Shown: one piece after another, positions 11,243 through 23,168 of the stretch
Position numbering within the stretch: position 1 is the stretch's first letter
How the letters are laid out: every line of letters starts with the position of its first letter
NCBI GenBank assembly: GCA_021613535.1
Contig: CP075496.1
Span: forward strand, 2,232,001-2,296,000
Source of the DNA: Adineta vaga
Lineage: Eukaryota; Rotifera
Reading direction: 5' to 3'
DNA length: 64,000 bases
Translations under genes and position numbers: made by a program
The notes under the pieces: generated by a model
Seen by the model: only the letters and a program-made list of their open reading frames with translations
What the model was told of the DNA's origin: nothing
The model's database searches: none

Positions 11243-12448
11243 ATGTCACAAGTTATGGTTTTAGATGGATTGATTCTCTGCTTTCTATTATCAATTGCTA
11301 GTTCTACGATCATTTATGGTCCTAGTTCTCAATATTATCCTTCTCGTACACCAACAATTGCTGAAGCACGTTTATTTGGTCCCAGTCAAAAGAAAATAGT
11401 TCCATTTGATGCCAAAGCTATTGAAGAAGCAGTAAATAGTTTTACTGATGAGCAAGTCAATCGTGGTGCGGTCGTCTTTGTTTTACCTGGAAGTGTAACG
11501 GGTATGGGTGCTGGTTCTCGGGCAACACCTTTTATTAAAAATATCGGTAAAACAGGTCGAACTCGTAAGATTTTAATTACTCCATTGAATGGTTGGGGTT
11601 CATGCACGTTCAATGGTAGTGTCAAAATTCAATCTTGTTATGGTGTAGCATTTGGTAACTTTAAGTTTGCTAGTGGTGATAAATTTGGTAATAAACGAGG
11701 TTTTCTTGCTCAAGATTGTACTGAAAGTTCTATATTCAATATGGCACCTTTGTCAACTTTTGGTGGACAAACAATCGACAATACACCTTCATGGGACATA
11801 GAATTTATCAATATAGTACTTCCAGATGGATTTCTTAAATATGATGCAGATAACAATGCTGATACAGCTTCATTTCGTACAGCTTCAAAAGGTCCCGCCA
11901 GTAATATTCGTTTTCGAGGATGTTATTTTGCTCCATCATTTCGTGAACTTGGTTCAAAAGCACATACTGATACATATCAATTCTCTGGTAATAGTGCATA
12001 TTCTGACATTCAGTATGAAAATACTGCTGTTTTCGGTAGTACAAATGCAGCACTTCAAGTTGGTGCCGCTGAAAATTATCGTCTTCTTCGTACTCTTGTT
12101 CTTGGTGGTAAAACAACATGTGCACGTTATCCTGTTCCTCCCGGTGCAGATGGTTACGCTGTCGGTTATGTTAATCCAAACGGAATGAATGGTGCAGCAA
12201 CAAATGCATCAGCTATTGATTCAATCATTATCGGATCGATTGGTTCCACACGTTGGGCATTTCAATCTGGTTCAAGTATTGCCTATACTCCTCAAGGTAC
12301 TCAACAACCTGCAACAGGATTAAAATGGAATGTTGATCCTTCATTATCCAATGTTGATAGAGCATGGATCGATGCACGTGTTCCTGTTCCTACAGAAGCT
12401 TATCTACAAAAAATCTTTGACGATGCTGGAAAATCGATCACCAATTAA
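11243..12448 (+). CDS. Secreted beta-helix-like protein, likely horizontally acquired
   Basis: Intronless gene of 401 codons from the chosen ATG. That start gives a clean signal peptide (MSQVMVLDGLILCFLLSIASS); an upstream in-frame ATG at 11201 adds 14 mostly polar residues and lies too close to the TATA box. The mature protein is rich in Gly, Ser, Asn, Thr and Phe, with recurring short strand-and-turn units (KILITPLNGWGSCTF, VKIQSCYGVAFGNFKF, WDIEFINIVLPDG, SNIRFRGCYFAP, SDIQYENTAVFGS, IDSIIIGSIGS). This is the pattern of a right-handed parallel beta-helix (pectate-lyase-like fold), common in secreted or surface carbohydrate-active proteins of bacteria and fungi. I see no assignable catalytic residues and name no substrate. 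The intron-free structure among intron-rich neighbours and the bacterial-like composition suggest horizontal transfer. Confidence 0.7.
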   Translation: MSQVMVLDGLILCFLLSIASSTIIYGPSSQYYPSRTPTIAEARLFGPSQKKIVPFDAKAIEEAVNSFTDEQVNRGAVVFVLPGSVTGMGAGSRATPFIKNIGKTGRTRKILITPLNGWGSCTFNGSVKIQSCYGVAFGNFKFASGDKFGNKRGFLAQDCTESSIFNMAPLSTFGGQTIDNTPSWDIEFINIVLPDGFLKYDADNNADTASFRTASKGPASNIRFRGCYFAPSFRELGSKAHTDTYQFSGNSAYSDIQYENTAVFGSTNAALQVGAAENYRLLRTLVLGGKTTCARYPVPPGADGYAVGYVNPNGMNGAATNASAIDSIIIGSIGSTRWAFQSGSSIAYTPQGTQQPATGLKWNVDPSLSNVDRAWIDARVPVPTEAYLQKIFDDAGKSITN

Positions 12449-13249
12449 AAATCTGAATTATTATATTCCACACAGTATCGAGAATTTATGAGTAAGATAG
12501 ACCGTTCTTTTATGTGATCTTTATCTGCCATAAATGATTGAAAATAAAATTCATCAAAACTTTGTATAAAAGCATTATCTCTTTATCAACAATCTGTATA
12601 GGCAATTGATTTAATTAGTAAATATCATCTTTATGTGACACATCAATAAGATAGTACTGCTACTATAAATAATCTTGCTGTTTAGTTCACATATCTATAA
12701 CTAACAAATATGTTTTGTAGGTGCTTTTTCAAAATTCATATTTGTACTAGCATTGGAATTAGTCAGCGACTTCTGAAAATAAAGAATGCATGAAAATTAA
12801 GAATATATTCTATCCGCTATCTCCAACATATTTTTTTCACGGAGAAATTGCGTTTTGTTTTTCTCTTTTATTCGTAGTACACTGGTCTAAAAACCAACAA
12901 AAATGATCATTTTTTTGTATACAAACATGGTGACGAACAGACAAAACAAAGACATACACACACACATACATGCACATCTTAATCCAAGAGACTATACACA
13001 TCTTTACGAGAAAAGAACAAGAAAAAATATATATATGTGCATGGGATAGATATGATAATAATCGAAGATACTCTTTTTTTGAATTGATAATATATCAAAG
13101 TAAAGACACAATGAGAAAAGAAAACAAAATGCAAAATGTTCGATTGATAGACGTCGTGAAAGAAACTGATTCGAATCATTAGGGACGGTAGATAGCAGCA
13201 TATGAATTGTGTGCGTATACTTTGTGTAAATCATATTATGCATGAATTA
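12449..13249. other. Intergenic region between converging genes
   Basis: Space between the 3' ends of the beta-helix gene (+) and the PP6 subunit gene (-). AATAAAAT near 12543 is a possible poly(A) signal for the former. A CA-rich run lies near 12955-12968. No coding signal is convincing. Confidence 0.5.
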
Positions 13250-16187
13250 TTAAAATTCATCTTGTCCTTCTTCGACTTCATCTCGAACTGTCGACGATGA
13301 TGATGATGATGATTGAAATGGAAAAGTAACAGGACCACTACCATGATCATTAGCTCGCAAAGAACAGAGCTGTTCAAAATTGTTTTCTGTTGATGATCCT
13401 GATTTTTCATATTGTACTTGATAATTTGCAAATAAATCTGGTAAAGTAGGAGCAGATGTTATTTTCATATGACTACGCTTTTCATTATCATCTTGATTTT
13501 TTGTTATATCTTCATCATCTTGTTGATGCCAAAGTGATTGTTCATCGAATACAGGTGGAAATTGTGGTTCAAATGAAATCTAATTACAAATAAATGAACA
13601 TTTATACACACAAAATTAGTTAATTCAAATAATCTTACCTTTTTCATATTAGCCACTTTTCGTTCACTTGATGTTTGCTCATTATTCATAACTTCATCAT
13701 CAATATCAAATCGTTCTACTTCATCCTAAATAAAGAAAAGTTGTTTTTTTCCCCCAAACTCTTATATAAACGATATCCAGTTCGAAAAGTATTCCCACTT
13801 ACATCTTCATCATCATCATCATCGTATGGCGCTCCACTACTACCAAATGATCTCATATGAAATGTATGTCGTCGTGGATTTGTTTCAGTACTATCATTCA
13901 TATTCATTGCATTGTTGATATGTGTCATAAAAAGTGCAGATGAATTCATACGAAAATTATTTGAAGTATCACGTTCTTGATGATGCATAGCAGACCATTT
14001 CTTTTCATCGTCATTTAAATAATCTAATGCAGTTTGCCAACGTATTTCTAACATATTTGTATTTTCATCGATTTGTTGTTGATCATCAGTTTTAAAAAAC
14101 GATGAATAATTATTAAATATCGATGCATGTTCACGTAAACAACGAAGTATCTGAGCAACATGACCTGAATTTGGTGAGGCAAAACGCGTATGAAGTAATG
14201 ATGATGATATTGCATCTTCTGATGAAGTACTCGTTAGAATTGATTTACTCGATGCGACATTTAATTCATATTGATCAAGTAAACGTTCGATTAGATTAAC
14301 TTCAGACGAAGTTAATAATGATTGAAATAATTTATACGAATTACGATTAGTATAGTCTAATGGAGATGGATTACGAAGCTCTAGAGCAAAAAAAGAAAAA
14401 CATGCGAATTCTCATTGTTGAATGAAAGGTAGAATTTACCTGATTTGGATGATGATGATTGAGTTTCATTGGGTAATGGTGTACGTGTCCAAATATCATT
14501 CGATTGTTTAACAGCTTGTGAATTAATTTGAAAAAGAAGACGAATAATCAGATAGACTTGTGTATGAAGAAAATTATTATAAATATGATGATAAAAAAGA
14601 TCAATGAGAAGATTTAATAAACTATTGGAATTGAATATCTGATAGATATGATCACCGGTATAATCATTCGATATAATATGCATTAATTTGGAAAAAAGTT
14701 TTATTAAATTTAATCGCATTGATCCTAATGGTTCACTAATAAATTGATATTTAACTGTTTGTGAACTATCATGAGAAGGTGATGATGAGACTGATGGTAA
14801 TACTAATGGTGCTGCAGGATTTGAAAGTAAAGATATCAATGATGGTAAACGTGAAGGTAAAACTTCGAGTAATCTTGAATAAATTTGAATAACTGGATCT
14901 TTAGAAGACTTAGTTAGATTTTTTAGTAGAGTTTTCTCGGATGATTTTTCATCGAATTTGTTCACCGATAAAGTATCTCCTTCATCATTTACCTGCATTT
15001 GATCATTTTCATCTTTATCCGATGAAGACGAATCCTCTTTCGAGATCGATTCGTCTTCAAACGATGATTTTATTGGAATACATGATGGTGGATTTAAATA
15101 TCGACCAAGTAAATCAAGAACAGTAGTTAGAAAATCACATCCATTCGATACGAGTGTTGGTTTTTTCGTCAATGAATCTAATAACTGTTCTAAATTCGAT
15201 TTCGATAGAATATGTTGAGCAAGTATTAATGGTGTTAATTTTTCATTTTTTCCCGAATTTGTGGATTTATCTTCATGTTCATTATCTGATGATTCTAGAA
15301 AAGAGAAACAATTGCTAGAGAACTGTAATCCAATTATTCTTCATCTATTCAATGAGTTTTTTACTCAATTACTCCGTATTTGATAATCAATATAATAAGA
15401 GAAGTCTAACCATTTTTAAACACAAACCTTGATCATTATCATTTCTGTTATAAAACAATCGATCCATTGTAGATGATGCTAATGTTGCATTAATATTATC
15501 TTGACTATCATTTTCTAATCCATTATGTGAATCGAATGCTAAGCGTAGAAATTCACTAAGTAAATTGATAATATTCATTTGAACATAGGATGAATCTGTT
15601 GTAGTTAATTGTTGAATAAGACCATCAATTAGATTAATATCTTCATACCATTGAATTGCTTCGGAACGTTGTTCACCAAATTCAGCAATTAAACGATATA
15701 AAACATCAGTAATTGATGTTGAATCTAAATGTCGAAGAAAATCTTCTCGAAATGTTTCACGAGTTTTTAAATAATCAAGTAATTGATTCGATCGTCGTAT
15801 GATTAAAGTCATGAATATTCGTGAGAAATACGAAGCAAGAATTGGATTTAATGAAAATTGTTCATTGGAAAGTAGAAATGAATATAAATGATCAAAATTT
15901 TCTTTTTCAATTAGAGTTTCTTGAATACGTTGAAAATCACCTGATAATAATTCACTTACAACATGTGCATTACGAAAATTTCCATCCGATGGTGATTGAA
16001 TTAATTGATCGATTAATTCCTTCATAACCTCAGGTTGAATAAGATAATCAATAAGACGTTTATTTTGCGTTAAACATTCTTGGATTAAATCATTTTCATC
16101 AAGAAAATCTTGTAATTTTAGTGATTCAGTTGGTTGATCAAGTAATTTATCAATTGATGATGAAACAATATGACATTCCCAAAACAT
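13250..16187 (-). CDS. PPP6R: Protein phosphatase 6 regulatory subunit (SAPS domain)
   Basis: SAPS-domain protein that targets the catalytic subunit of protein phosphatase 6 (Sit4 in yeast), acting in mitosis, DNA damage response and Golgi-to-ER traffic. The N-terminus MFWECHIVSSSIDKLLD, then LQDFLDENDLIQECLTQN, VVSELLSGD, NPILASYFSRIFMTLI and LRHLDSTSITDVLYRL, matches the vertebrate PPP6R start in order. I start at MFW (16187) rather than ten codons upstream because MFW is the conserved family start. Five exons, with introns at about 15294-15427, 14381-14440, 13727-13802 and 13579-13638. The second half is acidic and Ser-rich (SSSSDKDENDQ, DDDDDED), and the tail from 13468 is low complexity. 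About 870 residues, like the human proteins. Vertebrates have three paralogues; I cannot say which is closest. Confidence 0.9.
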
Positions 16188-16540
16188 GTTGATTGATTGA
16201 TTGATTGACTTTTTCAAAATGAAGTTAGCTCATATCTAAATATAGAAATCAAAAATTTCTTTTTCTTTTTCTTTTTCTTCCTTAGAAATTATTCGTTCTC
16301 AAACATAAATTTCACTTCTTTATTGACAGAGTGAGGGAAGAAGAAAAAGAGAAATTGGCAATGGTATCGATCGCGTCATCACGCCTACCTGACGAAAATG
16401 TTTCACACACAATTAAAGTGTTTGATCTGAACGCAAAAAAAAAGAGAGAGAGAGAAAAAACAGTTTGTCTACAAGCACGCAATCAGTACCTTATTTATAC
16501 ACTTGAAAACGAGCAAGTATCAGTCAATATTAATAGCGAC
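16188..16540. promoter_or_regulatory. Divergent intergenic promoter region
   Basis: 353 bp between the PP6 subunit start (-) and the secreted Cys-rich gene start (+). It holds a TTTC-rich run (about 16258-16280) and an (AG)n run near 16445-16458. Reading leftward, a T-rich stretch ending TATATTTAG lies a few dozen bases before the PP6 subunit ATG and could be a splice acceptor for a leader. Confidence 0.45.
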
Positions 16541-17396
16541 ATGTTTACGACAGGTATATTATTCGTACTTTTTCTTCTTGTCTCAATCAATGAAACTAAT
16601 GGTCGAAAATTTCATTCACGAGTAAATTTATCTTATAATTCTTGATTATATATAATCGTTTGTTGTTTAATTTCTAGCAAACAGATAGTTTAAATGTTAT
16701 GCGTGACAAATGCGCAAAGACTCCTGGAGCTACAGAATGTACACAAATTAAATCACAAATGGAAGATTTACTTCGAAAATGTAATGATATGGTAACACAA
16801 GTATCAGCCTGTGGAGATGTACGAAGTAAATATTGTTATATATGGCCAAGAGAACTATTCTGTTATTCATCTGGTGGTGGCAGTCAAGTTTGTTAAAACC
16901 TTTCAATTTTTCTTAGTTTTTCAAAGTTTTCTATTTACAGGTAACAACAACAACAACCAAATCACCATCATGGAATAATGATCCTAACTGGTATCAGGTA
17001 TTTTCGATTTCTCTCCTGTAAAATCATTCTTTTCGACTATTATACATATGAATAGATTCCATCCAATGCTAATGAACTTAAATTACGTGGTGATTATTGT
17101 GTAACTCATCAAAATGAAGATAAATGTCGAAATCTACTAAGTGCAATAAAAGTTCGCTATGAAGAATGTGCGAAACGTCCTAAAACAGATGCTAGTTGTC
17201 AAAGTTTCAAAGTTGCACTTTGTGCAGCATTTCCAAAATTTTCTCCATGTCTCAACGGTAGTGGTGGAATGAAAGTAAGTTTAAAAAACCAAATAATTTC
17301 ATTCTTATGTGTTTTGTTTAGCGACGAGCTACTCGACTTCAAAATCTTCTTCGAATACGACGACAGGTGAGAGAAAAAATCCGACAGAATAATTAA
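16541..17396 (+). CDS. Secreted protein with two tandem six-cysteine modules
   Basis: Not a family I recognise. Five short exons (16541-16621, 16678-16887, 16941-16997, 17056-17274, 17322-17396) give 213 residues. Exon 1 encodes a signal peptide (MFTTGILFVLFLLVSINETNG). Exons 2 and 4 each encode a module of six cysteines, and the spacing is identical in both: C-x8-C-x13-C-x9-C-x7-C-x8-C. Outside the cysteines the two modules share little. Exon 3 is a Thr-rich linker (VTTTTTKSPSWNNDPNWYQ). Exon 5 is a basic tail (KRRATRLQNLLRIRRQ), which might be processed or bind acidic surfaces. Three disulfides per module are likely. The exon-module match points to internal duplication. It could be an extracellular ligand, inhibitor or defence protein; the sequence alone does not say. 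The donor in the last exon (gtgag at about 17367) might be used, which would change the tail. Confidence 0.75.
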
Positions 17397-18046
17397 AATT
17401 CTAAAACTTACGTTGAAGATTGATAAATAAGAAAAAAACATAAATGTCACACGTTTTGGACGTCACTACAAGCTGTATTTTTCAAATAGAAATTGATTGT
17501 AGCGAAAAATAAACCACCAAGAAAGAGAAACGAAAAATTTAAAAAAATAATTTCAAAAAAAAATTACTCCATCAAAATATCTTTCTTTATTTATTACATT
17601 CAATCATCATTGTTTCAGAATTTGATATAGATGTCACTAATGATCAATCATTGAATTCTCATTACTTACTTTTATTGTAGGTTTTATCATCATAATAATA
17701 CACCTTCTGATCATCAATACAACAGATTTCTTAAATTGACTTTTTATATTTCATTCAGGCATTTGTTATCAAACACATTTATTCAATAATAAAAACATGC
17801 GTACATTTTACTTTTGCTTATCACCGTTTTATAAAACTTTTGGAAAGGTTTGAATTATCATAAACGAACTTTTTTTTCTTTTATTAAGCAAAACTGAGAA
17901 TACAATGTACTTCATCAGTAAGCAAACGAAATAATAGAAAATCAATGAATTTGTATCTTCGATAACAATAATTCATCTCATTATCAAATATGCTAACGAA
18001 GAATAGAACAAAATGTATATATGTATCTAAATATTTAGATGACAAA
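17397..18046. other. Intergenic region between converging genes
   Basis: Space between the secreted Cys-rich gene (+) and SPO11 (-), AT-rich. AATAAAAA near 17788 is a possible poly(A) signal. No convincing coding sequence. Confidence 0.5.
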
Positions 18047-19175
18047 TTATAATAAACGATGTCCCATAAGTTTATCATGTAGATAATCATGAATTAAACT
18101 TTTTGTACCATTTTCATAAATAGCTTCAATTTCCATTTTACGTTGATGTTGTTGAAAAAATGTTACTTGTCGACGCCATTCATCATCGATATCAGATCGT
18201 TGAATAAATCGTGCGATCATTCGATGTTCACGTTCATCAGTGATTGGTAATGTTTGAGATTTATTTAATGAAGATAAAGATATCAATTCTTCTGGCCATA
18301 CACCTAACCAACGAAGACGATGATGATGATTTTCATGAAAACTCATTCGATAAGTACATGCAATCAATACACCAAATATATCACAATCAGTTAATATATA
18401 GATTGGAGTATCATGATACATATGAGATAATTGTAAAAGAAGTGAACGTGTGGCATGATCAGGCTGACCACGACCTGTGATTAAACATGCACCACGATAT
18501 CGAATTAGAAAACCATCATTAAGTAAATGCTATGAAAAGATTTAATTTTGAATTCCAAATTAAAAAAAATGTTCGATTACCTGAAAAACGGTATCCTTTT
18601 CAACGATAAGTATGAAGGTAATTGGTTGTTCTGTTTCAATAATTTCAAGATCATCATCAACGATTAATTGCCCAGTGGATAATTGAGTACAATCGGTGAA
18701 TTCTCCACTACGTAAATTTCGAAATTGTACATTACCTAAAATGAAAGCGAGAGGATGAATAATAATAATAACAGTACTCCGATTGCTTTTAGAACATATA
18801 CGAACCAGCACAGAAACCTTTGGCTGTTGTAACAAATCCTAACTGACGTCGATCCACATCTAAATGTCGTGCCAATTGTTCAACAATATTATCACTTACT
18901 CGTTGATGACGAAAAAGATTAACTTGAGAATAAAATAATTCTCTCATATTCATTCGTGTTTGTGTACGTACGAGACGATGAATAGTTGACAATACATAGA
19001 TATATTGAGTAAAATCTCGACGATCTTTATCCTCTATTTTATCATTCCATTGATAATTTTGACCATTTATCATCAATGATGGCAATGATGAAGGCAATCG
19101 ATACATTTGTTCAACGCATATCGTACATAAATGTTCGATGGTATTTAAAATCTTAAAACGAATATTATCGGACAT
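18047..19175 (-). CDS. SPO11: SPO11, meiotic topoisomerase-like DNA double-strand-break protein
   Basis: Homologue of topoisomerase VI subunit A that makes programmed DNA breaks to start meiotic recombination. Three exons (19175 to about 18808, 18735 to 18581, 18531 to 18047) give about 335 residues, shorter than mammalian SPO11 (near 396). The 5Y-CAP domain carries MRELFYSQVNLF; the Tyr after Phe aligns with the catalytic Tyr of the family RDIYYTD motif. It is followed by LARHLDVDRRQLGFVTTAKGFCAGN. The Toprim domain has the metal-binding Glu in LIVEKDTVFQHLL, the motif ITGRGQPDHATRSLL, and the D-x-D in LTDCDIFGV. The family usually has DADPYG or DPDPHG there, so both acids are kept while neighbours differ. 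RWLGVWPEEL follows as expected. Reading leftward, ATTTTAG lies three bases before the ATG, so an acceptor there is likely. All key catalytic residues are present, so it looks functional. Confidence 0.92.
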
Positions 19176-19557
19176 GATCTAAAATGAAATCTACGTTGTC
19201 AATGAAGATACTTGTATTCATGAATAGTTAACCGTTACATATGTCTACCTAACGGACGTATTCACGAGAAAACATTTTCGACGGTTATAGTGTTAACGGT
19301 CTAATCGAGAAAACAATTAACGAGATACTATATGTTTCTTCTTCTGTATATTTCATTGCTGTTCATTTTCGTTACAAGCATCGAGCGACATCTACTTTCG
19401 AATAATATCAATGGTAAAATCTAGGAAGATGTTTAAAATTGCAAAATTCTTTTTACTTTCACATTACAATAAACAACGTTTAAGCAATCACTTGGTGTTG
19501 CTGCTGTTGCGTATTGTTTTATTTGTTGATGAAATTTGGTATTGCTGAAAGATTTGA
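19176..19557. promoter_or_regulatory. Shared divergent promoter region of SPO11 and DHX15
   Basis: 382 bp separate the two start codons on opposite strands. The region must contain both promoters or leader acceptors. It holds several AACG/CGTT motifs (about 19225-19325); no TATA box is clear. Confidence 0.5.
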
Positions 19558-22044
<2,487 letters not shown>

Positions 22045-22189
22045 CATTGTTTTTTTTCTTCTTTTCTGTTCTCTGTTATGAATATCATTGTTATACATGA
22101 TAGTAGAGACTTTCATTCTTTTTGTGTTTATTAATCTGCGTGTTGTTGTCAAGTGTCACCTTCTTCTTTTTTTCAGATAATGATTTAAG

Positions 22190-23015
22190 ATGACATTAAA
22201 ATCGATTTGGAAGGGTTCATCAAACGATGAAAATTCACGGCAAAGTTTGTTGTCAGATTGTGATCTTAGTCCATTACGACGAGGATATGATGATAATGAA
22301 AAAAGATCGATCTCAGCATTGAAAATGTTATCGATCAATCGATATGAACCATCGATAACGAGATCACGAATGAAAACATTCGAAAAACCAATTGTTCAAG
22401 AACAATGTCGATCAACACTTCGATGTAGTATAGATTCATTTGAAACAAATTCTCTATCTGATCGGATTAATTCTTTAACTGATTATTTAGAAAATTGTAG
22501 TCTAGATGAAAATAAATGTAAGAATTTGCATTAAAAATAACAATCTAAGCAAAATGAAATCTTCTTCAGTAAATAGAAAATATTGTTGGTCATGTCATCA
22601 AACGAATAGTCATTCTCTACGTCAGATAAACCCATTTCTACTATCATCATCATCATTATCATCACATACAAAATCTCAATCAAATCGATTTTCGTTATCA
22701 CAAACAACAACCATATTTGATGAAGATCAAACACAATTATGGTCTCGATCTCGTTCGACGATTTCAACTATTTTAAAGGATAAATCAAGTCAATCATCAA
22801 AAGAAGATGTATTATCTAAATATTCACTAACAATAATCTTCTTTTCATTCTTAATCTTCATTATGGGCCTTGTGCTTGGTTATTTCCTAACAAATACATT
22901 TCCACCTATCGTTCTTTATCAATGGTTAATCCTTATCTGGAATCGATATGTTCAATTAATTAAAATATATCTTGAAATCATTCTCCGATACTTTTTCTCA
23001 TGTTTTTTATTTTAA
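22190..23015 (+). CDS. Orphan tail-anchored membrane protein
   Basis: Unrecognised protein of 257 residues in two exons. Two reading frames overlap here; a 52-nt intron at 22518-22569 (gtaag...ttcttcag) joins them in phase (AAT AAA T/TA AAT AGA), so they are one gene. The N-terminal 200 residues are polar and Ser/Arg-rich (SDCDLSPLRRGYDDNEKRS, SLSDRINSLTDYLEN, WSCHQTNSHS), resembling a phosphorylated cytosolic region. Near the C-terminus lies one strong membrane segment (SLTIIFFSFLIFIMGLVLGY), and then a second hydrophobic helix pair region (LYQWLILIWNRYVQLIKIYL) ending FFSCFLF. Topology is probably N-in with a C-terminal anchor. It sits 145 bp after DHX15 and 153 bp before APC7. An acceptor-like tttttttcag ends 13 nt before the ATG. 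Function unknown. Confidence 0.75.
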
Positions 23016-23168
23016 AATTTCTATTTTTTTTTATACAATGATATTGAATTGTTTTCATCTCTTTTATTATTATTATTAAATTCTAGTCATGAAAAATTTG
23101 AAATAAACTTTTGATGTATATATATATATGTAAGACAATGAAATCCTTTTTCAGAAAAATATTTTAAC

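Noticed and set aside
11826-12188. Hydrophobic 120-codon + strand frame
   Set aside because: Out-of-frame shadow of the beta-helix gene.
16331-16645. Longer 5' extension of the secreted Cys-rich protein
   Set aside because: The charged N-terminal part would hide the signal peptide; the ATG at 16541 gives a clean one.
22506-23015. Separate overlapping gene starting at an ATG at 22506
   Set aside because: A 52-nt intron joins it in phase to the upstream frame, and the first 21 codons lie inside that intron.
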